From an uncultured Endomicrobiia bacterium (GTDB taxonomy: Bacteria; Elusimicrobiota; Endomicrobiia; Endomicrobiales; Endomicrobiaceae): DNA of 41,116 bases. The stretch lies in the NCBI GenBank assembly GCA_938040055.1, contig CALHWY010000026.1, forward strand, positions 1 to 41,116, given 5' to 3'. Shown in pieces: positions 33,352-41,103 of this stretch. The notes under the pieces were generated by a model, which was given only the letters and a program-made list of their open reading frames with translations, searched no databases and was not told the DNA's origin. Within the stretch, counting starts at the first letter, position 1. Each line of letters begins with the position of its first letter. The position numbers were made by a program, and so were the translations under genes.

Positions 33352-34284
33352 TTATTTACTCGTCATTTCGGCTTTTTTCTGCAAAAGTTCCCATTTTGCG
33401 TCCACTTCTTTCTGGAACTGTTCGATAATAGCTTCATTGCCCGGTTTGAAAAGATGTTTAAATCTCCCCTGCGGTTTCAAAAATTCCGTCACGGGCTTCT
33501 TTTCTTTCGGTTTTACGTTTATTTTATAAACTCCGTTTTCCACTTCATACGCAGGCCAGATGCATGTTTCAACGGCAAGCCTGTTAAGAGACATCGTGTC
33601 TTGCGGCTTATACGCCCAGCCCAATCTGCAAGGCGTCAATATATTGATAAACGACGGACCGTCCACGGCCAGCGCTTTCTGCACTTTTGTAATATAATCG
33701 TTCCAGTTGCCGACATATGCCTGCGCTACGTAAGGAATGCCGTGAGCGGCCATAATTTCGGTTAAATCTTTTCTGGCCTGCTCTTTGCCCTGACGAACTT
33801 TTCCCGCGGGAGCCGTTGTAGTATGCGCTCCTCTTGGAGTCGCGCCTGATCTCTGTATTCCGGTATTCATATACGCTTCATTGTTATAGCAGACATAAAG
33901 CATTCTGTGTCCGCGTTCCATCGCCCCGGACAAAGACTGGAGACCTATATCATATGTTCCGCCGTCGCCGCCGAAAGCTATAAATCTTATGTCTTCGTTT
34001 ATTTTTCCCTGCTTTTTAAGCCCTCTGTAAGCGGCCTCAATGCCGGAACATGTCGCGGCCGAATTTTCGAAAGCGCTGTGAAAAAACGAATTTTTCCACG
34101 CGGTATAAGGAAAAATCGTGGTTGAAACTTCCAAACAGCCGGTAGCGCTCGTCACCACGACCGGAGTATTGCCCGCCGCAAGCATCGTCTGTCTTGCAAC
34201 TATGCCCGCTCCGCATCCGGCGCAAAGACGGTGTCCGCCGGTCACGCGTTCAGGATATTTGCTCAATTCTTTTAAATTTGCCAT
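33352..34284 (-). CDS. porB: Pyruvate:ferredoxin oxidoreductase, beta subunit
   Basis: 310 residues. This subunit binds thiamine pyrophosphate and one [4Fe-4S] cluster: CAGCG near 21-25 and further Cys (CLEV at 50, TPC near 218), the TPP/Mg motif GDGGTYDIG, and NNEAYMNTGIQRSG, which is highly typical of PorB. It decarboxylates pyruvate together with PorA and passes electrons to PorD/ferredoxin in the cytoplasm. It is the last gene of porGDAB, 65 nt after porA, and is followed by a hairpin terminator. 2-ketoisovalerate or 2-oxoglutarate oxidoreductases are relatives, but the motif wording fits the pyruvate enzyme best. Confidence 0.93.
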   Translation of the reverse strand: MANLKELSKYPERVTGGHRLCAGCGAGIVARQTMLAAGNTPVVVTSATGCLEVSTTIFPYTAWKNSFFHSAFENSAATCSGIEAAYRGLKKQGKINEDIRFIAFGGDGGTYDIGLQSLSGAMERGHRMLYVCYNNEAYMNTGIQRSGATPRGAHTTTAPAGKVRQGKEQARKDLTEIMAAHGIPYVAQAYVGNWNDYITKVQKALAVDGPSFINILTPCRLGWAYKPQDTMSLNRLAVETCIWPAYEVENGVYKINVKPKEKKPVTEFLKPQGRFKHLFKPGNEAIIEQFQKEVDAKWELLQKKAEMTSK

Positions 34285-34349
34285 TTTTATATCTCCTGGA
34301 AAAAGCTCTTTGTTTTCTAAACCTTGCTTTTTATGTATGTAAGACTTTA

Positions 34350-35555
34350 TTATTTCAGTCTCACGTTAATGTACTCTATTCCCGTAAACGGTTTTTCGGC
34401 GCCGGAAGCTATCTTGCCAAGTTTGTCATAAACCGCTTCGATATGTCCGGTGTTTATCTCTCTTCCGCCCAGACCGTAAACGTAATTGACCACTTTCGGG
34501 CCCGTGACTCCCGCCGCAAACATAGCCGCGGCAACGTCCGAATAAACAGGAGCATAAGTTCCGGAGCAGGAATCGGATCTGTCCATAACCGCTACGGCTT
34601 TGACATTTGCGAGATCTTTTACGATCATTTCAGAGGGGAAAGGCCTGTAAACTCTTATCTTTATAAGGCCGGCTTTTACGCCTTTTTGTCTGAGCTCTTT
34701 AATTACGACTTTGGACGTTCCGGCCGTAGAGCCAATGACGACTATCGCGATTTCGGCATCGTCCATCATATATTTTTCGTACATATCGTATTTGCGTCCG
34801 AAAGTTTTCTCGAAATCTTCAGCGACTTCGCGCACTATCTTTTTTGAATCTCTCATAGCTTGCGCAAGCTGCCATCTGTGCTCGAAATAATAATCCTGAA
34901 GGTCTATCGCGCCTAAAGTATAAGGCTTTTTAGTGTCCAAAAGATATCTTTCGGGCTTATATTCGCCCACGAATTTTTTTACGTCCTCGTCAGGATACGT
35001 TTCAACGACTTCCATACAGTGCGAAATAATAAATCCGTCGGTAGTAACCAGAACGGGAAGTTTCGCTTTCTCGGCTATTCTTGTAGCCTGTATCATATTG
35101 TCATAAGCTTCCTGCGAATTTTCCGAATATATCTGTATCCAGCCGGAATCTCTCGCCCCCATAGTGTCGGACTGGTCGCCGTGGATATTGATAGGCGCGG
35201 ATATCGCCCTGTTGACTTCGGCCATGACTATCGGAAGTCTTAAACCCGAAGCTATATAAAGCATTTCCCACATCAGGGAAAGCCCCTGGGAAGAAGTTCC
35301 CGTCATGGCTCTGGCGCCCGCGGCGGAAGCGGCTATGGTAGCCGACATCGCCGAATGTTCGCTTTCCACCGCCACATATTCGCTTTTTACTATGCCGTCA
35401 GCGACAAACTGCGAAAAAATCTGAACGATTTCGGTAGCGGGAGTTATAGGGTATGCCGCCACCACGTCCGGCTCTATCTGCCGCATCGCTTCGGCCATAA
35501 CTTCATTGCCGGTTTTCGCGACGATTTTGCCTTTTGGATATGCTGTCTTTATCAT
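34350..35555 (-). CDS. porA: Pyruvate:ferredoxin oxidoreductase, alpha subunit
   Basis: 401 residues. Conserved PorA wording is present: AAYPITPATEIVQ near 34-46, VESEHSAMSATIAASAAGAR, TGTSSQGLSLMWEMLY, and NRAISAPINIHGDQSD. The last third (about 255-350) is the CoA-binding/domain II region ending in YVYGLGGREI. It pairs with PorB to form the catalytic core that converts pyruvate and CoA to acetyl-CoA and CO2 with reduction of ferredoxin. It is third in the leftward porG-porD-porA-porB operon, 70 nt after porD. The length is normal for the separate-subunit type. Confidence 0.95.
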   Translation of the reverse strand: MIKTAYPKGKIVAKTGNEVMAEAMRQIEPDVVAAYPITPATEIVQIFSQFVADGIVKSEYVAVESEHSAMSATIAASAAGARAMTGTSSQGLSLMWEMLYIASGLRLPIVMAEVNRAISAPINIHGDQSDTMGARDSGWIQIYSENSQEAYDNMIQATRIAEKAKLPVLVTTDGFIISHCMEVVETYPDEDVKKFVGEYKPERYLLDTKKPYTLGAIDLQDYYFEHRWQLAQAMRDSKKIVREVAEDFEKTFGRKYDMYEKYMMDDAEIAIVVIGSTAGTSKVVIKELRQKGVKAGLIKIRVYRPFPSEMIVKDLANVKAVAVMDRSDSCSGTYAPVYSDVAAAMFAAGVTGPKVVNYVYGLGGREINTGHIEAVYDKLGKIASGAEKPFTGIEYINVRLK

Positions 35556-35625
35556 TTCATTGACCCCTTAGTTAATTTTCAAAACTAAAAATTCCGGCGG
35601 CTTTTGCCGGAAAAGACGCTTCGCG

Positions 35626-35943
35626 TCATTTTTTTTCTTCTTCCATTGTAATCGCCCGGATTTTTACAGGGCATTCTTTCGCGCATATGCCGCAGCCTTT
35701 GCAATGGTCATAATCTATCCCTGTGACTACGGTCGTTTTCTTTTCGTCCGGAGCTATCATGATAGAGCTGTCCGGGCAGGATATCCAGCAGGCAAGGCAA
35801 TGTATGCATTTGTCTTTGTTCCATACGGGCTTTTCCGAACGCCAGTCGCCCGTAACAAAGCCTTCGGCGGTTCCGGCTTCGACTATATCTCCTATAGGAA
35901 GCTTGTCCGCAGATAATTTCATTTTACAATCATTATTTTTCAC
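35626..35943 (-). CDS. porD: Pyruvate:ferredoxin oxidoreductase, delta (ferredoxin-like) subunit
   Basis: 105 residues from a GTG start at 35943 (GAGGGG 7 nt upstream); an internal ATG exists at codon 8 but has no binding site. Two ferredoxin-type [4Fe-4S] motifs are complete: CIHCLACWISCP near 46-57 and CKGCGICAKECP near 81-92. It relays electrons from the TPP centre to external ferredoxin. Its position between porG and porA, with 33 nt to porG, fits the four-subunit enzyme of anaerobic bacteria and archaea. Confidence 0.95.
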   Translation of the reverse strand: MKNNDCKMKLSADKLPIGDIVEAGTAEGFVTGDWRSEKPVWNKDKCIHCLACWISCPDSSIMIAPDEKKTTVVTGIDYDHCKGCGICAKECPVKIRAITMEEEKK

Positions 35944-35976
35944 TTTGTTCCCCTCCGAATATATATTCTTACAGTA

Positions 35977-36561
35977 TTAACCGTGCGTTTTTACTTCGTC
36001 GTAAGCTCTTTTTATCGACGATATATTCCCTTCGATAACTTCCGGTTTGTGGCGGAATTTCACCGTCAGTTTCGCCTTTGTATCTTCCAAAACCCCGTTT
36101 ATGTCAAGATTTCCGATAACTTTTACCAATGCCCCCAGCATAGGGGTATTGGGAATATTTCTGCCTATGGTTTCCTGGGCTATTTTGCTTGCGTCAACCA
36201 CATAAACCTGGGAAGGGTCCACCATAAGCAGTTTCGCGATTTCCGCAGCGCTGAAAGATGAATTTACGATGACTTTTCCTTCTTTTCCTATGCCGTCCGT
36301 AACGTCAACGCAGTCCATAAGAGACGGATCAAGTATAACTACATATTGAGGATTTGTAATGCCAGAATGAATTGTTATAGGATCTTCGCTGATTCTGTTA
36401 AAAGACTGTACCGGCGCCCCCATTCTTTCCGGCCCGTATTCGGGAAATGCCTGAATATACTTGCCTGTTGCCAAAAGCGCCTCAGCAAACAGGAGTGCGG
36501 CAGTTTTTGCGCCCTGACCGCCGCGGCCGTGCCAACGAACTTCAATCATTTTTGCCGACAT
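35977..36561 (-). CDS. porG: Pyruvate:ferredoxin oxidoreductase, gamma subunit
   Basis: 194 residues. It starts MSAKMIEVRWHGRGGQGAKTAA, the hallmark N-terminus of gamma subunits (RWHGRGGQG), followed by AFPEYGPERMGAPVQSF and NTPMLGAL. It is the first gene of the porGDAB operon, with AAAGGAG 7 nt before ATG. Upstream there is a -10 box, a palindrome overlapping it and a perfect leader hairpin, so this gene reports the control point of the operon. Confidence 0.95.
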   Translation of the reverse strand: MSAKMIEVRWHGRGGQGAKTAALLFAEALLATGKYIQAFPEYGPERMGAPVQSFNRISEDPITIHSGITNPQYVVILDPSLMDCVDVTDGIGKEGKVIVNSSFSAAEIAKLLMVDPSQVYVVDASKIAQETIGRNIPNTPMLGALVKVIGNLDINGVLEDTKAKLTVKFRHKPEVIEGNISSIKRAYDEVKTHG

Positions 36562-36583
36562 TTTTTTACTCCTTTTAATATTT

Positions 36584-36620
36584 ATTCCGATTAAAAAATA
36601 TATGGTTTTTCAATCGGAAT
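36584..36620 (-). promoter_or_regulatory. Leader hairpin of the por operon
   Basis: ATTCCGATT (36584-36592) and AATCGGAAT (36612-36620) are a perfect 9-bp inverted repeat around a 19-nt AT-rich loop. It lies between the predicted transcription start (about 36636) and the porG ribosome binding site, with its near arm about 12 bp from that site. It could be an RNA stem or a protein operator. Confidence 0.5.
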
Positions 36621-36642
36621 TTTGTTATTTACTACACATAAA

Positions 36643-36659
36643 ATTATAGTTTAAACTAT
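36643..36659 (-). promoter_or_regulatory. por operon -10 box overlapped by a 14-bp palindrome
   Basis: On the minus strand TATAAT occupies 36648-36643. The perfect palindrome ATAGTTTAAACTAT (36646-36659) overlaps its upstream half and fills the spacer, a classical repressor position. The -35 (TTTTAT-like) is weak. The regulator is unknown. Confidence 0.5.
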
Positions 36660-36676
36660 TTTTAATAAAATAGTTA

Positions 36677-37273
36677 TTACATTTCTTTTCTGCCGGAAAT
36701 CGCGCGTGAAATAGTAAGCTCGTCGGCATATTCAATATCTCCGCCGACGGGCAATCCGTAGCCTAATCTTGTGACCGTAATACCCATTGGTTTGATGATC
36801 TCAGCAAGGTATAATGCAGTGGTTTCCCCTTTTGAATCCGTGTCTGTCGCAAGGATAACTTCCGTGATTTTACCACTTTTTATTCTTTTTATCAACTTAT
36901 CGATTCTTATATCATCCGGCCCGACCGCATCAAGCGGAGAAAGGGCGCCTCCAAGCACAAAATAAAGCCCTCTGTATTCTTTTACCCTGCTGACCGCTAT
37001 CAAATCCTGGGGAGTTTCAACCACGCATATGGTATTTTGCTCCCTTGAAACATCGGAACAAACCGGGCAGGGATCGCTTTCGCTTAAATTAAAACAGACG
37101 CCGCAATATTTCATTGTGCGGCGCGCTTTTTGTATCGAGTCAATCAGCCTGTCGACTTCCCCCTGCGGCATTTTCAGTATATGATAGCTGAGCCTTTCGG
37201 CCATTTTCGGGCCTACTCCAGGAAGCCTTTTTATTATATCTACCATTTTTTCTACAGCCTGCGGCCTGTTCAC
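36677..37273 (-). CDS. recR: Recombination mediator protein RecR
   Basis: 198 residues, normal length. Helix-hairpin-helix at about 13-30 (IKRLPGVGPKMAERL), a zinc finger with Cys57-60-69-72, then a Toprim domain (CVVETPQDLIAV, LGGALSPLDAVGPDDI, ATDTDSKGETTALYL) and the C-terminal TRLGYGLPVGGDIEYAD motif. RecR acts with RecO and RecF to load RecA at gaps. Only 1 nt separates it from the LolA-like gene upstream; the usual dnaX-ybaB-recR order is altered here. Confidence 0.97.
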   Translation of the reverse strand: MNRPQAVEKMVDIIKRLPGVGPKMAERLSYHILKMPQGEVDRLIDSIQKARRTMKYCGVCFNLSESDPCPVCSDVSREQNTICVVETPQDLIAVSRVKEYRGLYFVLGGALSPLDAVGPDDIRIDKLIKRIKSGKITEVILATDTDSKGETTALYLAEIIKPMGITVTRLGYGLPVGGDIEYADELTISRAISGRKEM

Positions 37274-37274
37274 T

Positions 37275-38480
37275 TTAAAATCCGCCCAATCCTTTAATTA
37301 TATTTTTCGTTATGCCTTTTGCGCCCTCACGGGTTATACTCTCTCTTGTTTCTTTTACGCTTTCTTTTACGCCTTCTTTTACGCCTTCTTTTACAGACTC
37401 TCTTATCGACTCTTTTGTTATGCTTTTTTTCACGGATTCTTTCATTTCTTTAAAAGAACCTGCGGCTTCGCGTCCCATAAAATAAGAGACTCCGCCGTAC
37501 GTATTTGCGCTCCGGGAAAATGCTTTAGGAATTTTGCCTTTTCCTCTTTTTATATTCGCAGGGATAAACAGAGCGGAGTCCGCCTCCCCGCTTTTTAGCA
37601 TCTTAAAAGATTTTACCCTGAGAATGCTGGCTATGCCGTCGTCGCCGGCCTCGGCGTCTGTCAGCATTGCGCACTTTTTAGTAATGACTTCGGCGGGATA
37701 AAACAAATCCGCCCCCTGCACTTTTTTATAATCCGAAAAAACGATTTCGCCGAACACGATCCCGCCGCCGTGATTTTGGGCAGTCTGTTTTTTTTCTCCG
37801 GTTGTATTTTTATCTTTCCCGGATTCGCTTTCCTCCCCGGACGAATCCTTCTGCGCCAGAATGATCGTTATGGAGTTATGCAACATAGTCTTTTTATCTA
37901 TAAAAAATATCATCTCAAAATTCGCCATTAAATAAAGCGCAAAATCTTCAGAGGTCAGCTCTTCCCTTCTGTTTACGACTTTATCCTTATAGTTCCGTTT
38001 GGCCTCTTCGGGGTCTTTTACGGCCATAACGACCGCATAATCTCTGCTGTTTTTAGGGTGTCCGGGAAGAAAATAAATATTCAAAAAAGGACGCAGCATT
38101 TTTTGAAAATAAAGGTAATCGTTATTTCCGTAAACGGTGACGGTTTTTGTATCTTTTACGACTTTGTAATCCTCAAAAACCGTCCTGCCGTCAAAAACCC
38201 GGCAGTCGCCGCTTATATAAGACTTTTCTCCGTCCGTTATAAAAGAATAATGCGTGCCGGCGGGGAAAATGTCCATTCTTATTTTTGTCCCGTCAACGGT
38301 TTCTTTTACCGTCATCACATTGTCTTTAACTATCCATTCGTATTCGATTTCATAAGACAGCGAATTCAGATTATTGGTCAGATCTTTTTCCGCCGATAGT
38401 TTAAAAACTTCGTCCGCCGTGACGGCAAAAACGTCCGCCGCCCAAAACAAAAAAAGAAAAATCAATGCCGTTTTGTTCAC
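37275..38480 (-). CDS. Exported LolA-like protein with helical C-terminal repeat tail
   Basis: The start is set at GTG 38480 with AAGGAG 6 nt upstream (an ATG two codons earlier is too close to that site), giving a signal peptide MNKTALIFLFLFWAADVFA. The 401-residue product has an N-terminal domain (about 25-210) with paired strands (SYEIEYEWIVKDN, KIRMDIFPAGTHYSFITDG, KSYISG) typical of the LolA/LolB or outer-membrane-lipoprotein-sorting fold. A Ser/Glu/Lys-rich linker (about 215-240) and a second beta part follow, then an amphipathic tail of near-repeats (SVKEGVKEGVKESVKETRES). It is probably periplasmic, binding a lipid or lipoprotein. It lies directly upstream of recR, where YbaB/EbfC normally sits. 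Confidence 0.7.
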   Translation of the reverse strand: MNKTALIFLFLFWAADVFAVTADEVFKLSAEKDLTNNLNSLSYEIEYEWIVKDNVMTVKETVDGTKIRMDIFPAGTHYSFITDGEKSYISGDCRVFDGRTVFEDYKVVKDTKTVTVYGNNDYLYFQKMLRPFLNIYFLPGHPKNSRDYAVVMAVKDPEEAKRNYKDKVVNRREELTSEDFALYLMANFEMIFFIDKKTMLHNSITIILAQKDSSGEESESGKDKNTTGEKKQTAQNHGGGIVFGEIVFSDYKKVQGADLFYPAEVITKKCAMLTDAEAGDDGIASILRVKSFKMLKSGEADSALFIPANIKRGKGKIPKAFSRSANTYGGVSYFMGREAAGSFKEMKESVKKSITKESIRESVKEGVKEGVKESVKETRESITREGAKGITKNIIKGLGGF

Positions 38481-38826
38481 TTTCATCTCCTTAAACGCAA
38501 ATTTTAAGCGCTGTAAAGTTTTGCGAGAAAAATTCAAGCCTTTATTTTAAGGTTTTGCCTGAAATCCAAAAAGTTCCGCCGTTTCGCCGCTTTAAAAGCG
38601 GATTAACACGGAAAAGACATAAAAATTTTCCTCATTTCAGCCCGGGGCTCCGGCTAAAAAACCGAATCGCAGCGCAAAATAAAATAAGACATAAGCAAAC
38701 AAGTCTTATGCTCGTAAAACCGCACAAAAACAATATTAAATTTTTAAGATTTGCCGCAAAAACGGCTTTTTGGCGTCAAATCCGCGCAAATCGCCGCCAA
38801 AGCGGACATAAGCGCCGCGGAAAATG
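38481..38826. other. Gene-free gap between dnaX and the LolA-like gene
   Basis: About 345 bp. No ybaB/ebfC gene or other frame with a binding site is present. A and T runs plus scattered GCGC stretches are all I see; no clear terminator for dnaX. Confidence 0.5.
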
Positions 38827-40485
38827 TTAAAGTTTTTTCGCTTTTCCGCCGAATTTTTTAGCGATATCCTGAATATGTTTGGGGACAGCCGTTTTTGCGC
38901 TTTCTTTCAGATCTTCTTCCACTTCATATTGCGCCGCGTCCGGAGCGATTTCTTGTTCCATAACTATAATATCGTCTTGCTCCGCGGATTTTTCTTCTAT
39001 TTTAATATCCTCCACGGCCACCTTGACCGCTATGTCATTGCCTGTCTTTCTCCGGTAAAGCTTTGATATTTGTTCGTGAAACTCCATAACGCCTTCCTGG
39101 TCGAACTTATTCGCCACCGTAATCTGAACCGATTTCGCGGAAGTGATCTTTACAAGGGTTTTAAGAAGGGACTGCGAAGTCAAAGGATGCTTTTTTGTTA
39201 TTTCCGAAACGATTTCTTTCCACACACTTATAAGATCCGCTCCGCCGCCCATATCGTCGGCTTCAGCCACAACGGCATCATCGGCCGCGGACGCGCCCGC
39301 AAAAGCCGATGAAGAAGCCGGACCGGCCGTTTCGGGAATATAATAGTCGCCGCTTTTAAGGTTTTTTTCCAGTTCGGCTATCCTGTTTATCAGTTCTCCC
39401 ACATTGTAATAAGGCTCAGACATTTTCAGAAGATACATCTCCAAAAGGATTCTGGGCTGATCGTTCCAGCGCATTTCTTCAAGAGCTTTTGAAAGAAGAT
39501 TGTTCATTCTTACATGGCGCGAAACGGTAAAAAGAGCTTTCTGCACTTCAAAAAGCTTTTTATCTTCGGGAGAAATTTCCGCGATATCGGGATTTACCGA
39601 ATAAATCATCACCTGCCTGAGATGATCGCGGAGATCTCTGGCAAACTGTAAAATATTATATCCCTGCTCGGAAATTTCCTTAACGGTTTTCAAAATGGAT
39701 AAAATATCTCCTCTCGCGAGATTTTCCGTGACCGAAGCTATTATTTCTTTAGGCAAAAGGCCCAAAAGCCCCCTTATGTATTCTCCGGTTATTTTACCCG
39801 CGCTTGAAGAAACGGCCTGGTCAAGAAGACTAAGAGCGTCCCTCATAGAGCCGCCCGAAGCGCCTATTATTATGTTTAAAGCTTCTTCGTCTATTTCAAA
39901 GCCTTCCTTTTGCGCTATATTTTTGACGGCTCCGGAAATGTCTTTGGCGCAAATAAGCTTGAAGCGGTATCTCTGGCATCTTGAAAGAATGGTTACCGGA
40001 ATCTTATGCTGTTCGGTCGTAGCCATGATAAAAACGACATGTTCCGGCGGTTCTTCAAGAGTTTTAAGCAAAGCGTTGAAAGCCTGCGCGGTTATCTGAT
40101 GGGCTTCATCTATAATATAGATTTTATATCTGGAATTTGCGGCCGCAAATTTGACATTCTCTCTCAGCGCCCTTATTTCGTCTATTCCGTTATTTGAGGC
40201 TCCGTCAATTTCAAGAACGTCAACGCTGGAACTTTTTCCTATCTCCAGACAGTTTTCGCATACGCCGCAGGGCTCGGAAGACGGCCCTTTTTTACAGTTG
40301 AGCGCCTTGGCAAGAATTCTGGCCATAGTCGTCTTTCCGCACCCTCTCGGGCCGGAGAAAAGATAAGCATGGGCGACTCTGTTTTCGGAAATCGCGTTTT
40401 TAAGCGTTTGTGAAATATGTTCCTGGCCTATTACTTCGTCGAATTTCTGCGGACGGAATTTTCTGGCTAATACAAGATATGACAT
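38827..40485 (-). CDS. dnaX: DNA polymerase III subunit gamma/tau
   Basis: 552 residues. AAA+ clamp-loader ATPase: MSYLVLARKFRPQKFDEVIGQ at the N-terminus, Walker A GPRGCGKTT (45-53), zinc-binding Cys64/73/76/79, DEAH box (about 126-129), sensor ATTEQHKIP and arginine-finger SRC motif near 168-170. The central domain III (about 215-360) mediates oligomerisation. A variable, acidic linker with Ala/Asp repeats (about 385-410) leads to a C-terminal tau-like domain. It loads the sliding clamp at replication forks. A promoter lies 56 bp upstream. I did not establish whether a shorter gamma form is made. Confidence 0.96.
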   Translation of the reverse strand: MSYLVLARKFRPQKFDEVIGQEHISQTLKNAISENRVAHAYLFSGPRGCGKTTMARILAKALNCKKGPSSEPCGVCENCLEIGKSSSVDVLEIDGASNNGIDEIRALRENVKFAAANSRYKIYIIDEAHQITAQAFNALLKTLEEPPEHVVFIMATTEQHKIPVTILSRCQRYRFKLICAKDISGAVKNIAQKEGFEIDEEALNIIIGASGGSMRDALSLLDQAVSSSAGKITGEYIRGLLGLLPKEIIASVTENLARGDILSILKTVKEISEQGYNILQFARDLRDHLRQVMIYSVNPDIAEISPEDKKLFEVQKALFTVSRHVRMNNLLSKALEEMRWNDQPRILLEMYLLKMSEPYYNVGELINRIAELEKNLKSGDYYIPETAGPASSSAFAGASAADDAVVAEADDMGGGADLISVWKEIVSEITKKHPLTSQSLLKTLVKITSAKSVQITVANKFDQEGVMEFHEQISKLYRRKTGNDIAVKVAVEDIKIEEKSAEQDDIIVMEQEIAPDAAQYEVEEDLKESAKTAVPKHIQDIAKKFGGKAKKL

Positions 40486-40540
40486 TTCAGCACCATTAAT
40501 TAATTTATTTATATCCGGTATTTAAAAATTTAACAGGCTT

Positions 40541-40546
40541 ATTATA
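40541..40546 (-). promoter_or_regulatory. Candidate -10 of dnaX
   Basis: Minus-strand TATAAT (in GTTATAATAAG) 56 bp upstream of the dnaX ATG, with a weak TTAAAT-like -35 at 17 bp. Predicted start about 40534. Confidence 0.5.
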
Positions 40547-40700
40547 ACATAAATGAAGATAAGATTTAAATAAAGAACTTTTCGCGTGTCGGCAAGCCGA
40601 AAAATTTGCGCCGGCCGGGATTTGACAATATTATGCGTAAAGATTTCGCAGCTTGAAAAACAGGATATGAAAACAAAAAAGACAAAAAGATTAATTGCTT

Positions 40701-40761
40701 TTTGCCTTTTTAGTAACGACAAGAGAAGGTTTTTGTGGAGCTGATCGGGTTTGAACCGACG
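40701..40761 (-). pseudogene. Detached copy of the 3' part of tRNA-Ala plus its downstream flank
   Basis: These 61 bp repeat 40875-40935 almost exactly: the tRNA T arm and 3' acceptor strand (CGTCGGTTCAAACCCGATCA, then GCTCC A) plus about 35 bp of 3' flank, with a few changes. The 5' half of a tRNA is absent, so it cannot be a functional tRNA. Confidence 0.85.
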
Positions 40762-40763
40762 TT

Positions 40764-40777
40764 CCGGGGCGCTCACA
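40764..40777. repeat. 14-bp GC-rich repeat, copy 1
   Basis: CCGGGGCGCTCACA recurs at 41090-41103. Both copies border GC-rich, hairpin-prone sequence flanking the tRNA-Ala gene. Confidence 0.6.
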
Positions 40778-40874
40778 AGGCGCTTTTTGCGCCCTCGCGC
40801 CCGCTCGCAGACTTGCGCTCCTTTTTCGTCGCGCGCTCGCCCTCTTCGCCGAAGAGGCCGGCATACGCTTTAAT

Positions 40875-40935
40875 TTTTGCTTTTTTAGCAACGACAAGAG
40901 AAGGTTTTGTGGAGCTGATCGGGTTTGAACCGACG
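40875..40935 (-). repeat. Direct-repeat copy spanning tRNA-Ala 3' part and flank
   Basis: Partner of 40701-40761 at a distance of 174 bp. Together they bracket a GC-rich, hairpin-containing segment (for example CCTCTTC-GCC-GAAGAGG near 40848). Confidence 0.8.
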
Positions 40936-40982
40936 GCCTCTTCGTTGCGAACGAAGCGCTCTCCCAGCTGAGCTACAGCCCC
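40910..40982 (-). tRNA. tRNA-Ala (anticodon CGC)
   Basis: Full cloverleaf on the minus strand: acceptor GGGGCTG/CAGCTCC with the alanine-identity G3-U70 pair, D arm GCTCAGCTGGGAGAGC, anticodon stem CTTCG/CGAAG around TTCGCAA (anticodon CGC), T arm CGGGTTTGAACCG-type, discriminator A. CCA is not encoded. Confidence 0.95.
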
Positions 40983-41089
40983 ATTATGAAAGTTATACTC
41001 GGAAAGTATACTAAAATTCAATTTCTCTTACCATCTTCACGAGCGCCGGTTTGAGGAACGAAGCGCTGTCTTCCGCTTCGCTTCAGACC

Positions 41090-41103
41090 CGGGGCGCTCA
41101 CAG
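41090..41103. repeat. 14-bp GC-rich repeat, copy 2
   Basis: Same CCGGGGCGCTCACA as at 40764-40777. The surrounding 41041-41116 also contains GAACGAAGCGCT, shared with the tRNA-Ala anticodon-stem region, so the right edge looks like scrambled tRNA-adjacent repeat material. Confidence 0.55.

Noticed and set aside
38555..38830. Plus-strand 91-residue basic frame in the dnaX gap
   Set aside because: Lys/Arg/Gln-rich translation of noncoding sequence with no binding site and antisense to the operon.
40691..41021. Minus-strand frames reading through the tRNA-Ala region (about 68 and 82 residues)
   Set aside because: They are translations of the tRNA gene and its duplicated 3' part, wording typical of false genes over tRNAs, with no ribosome binding site.
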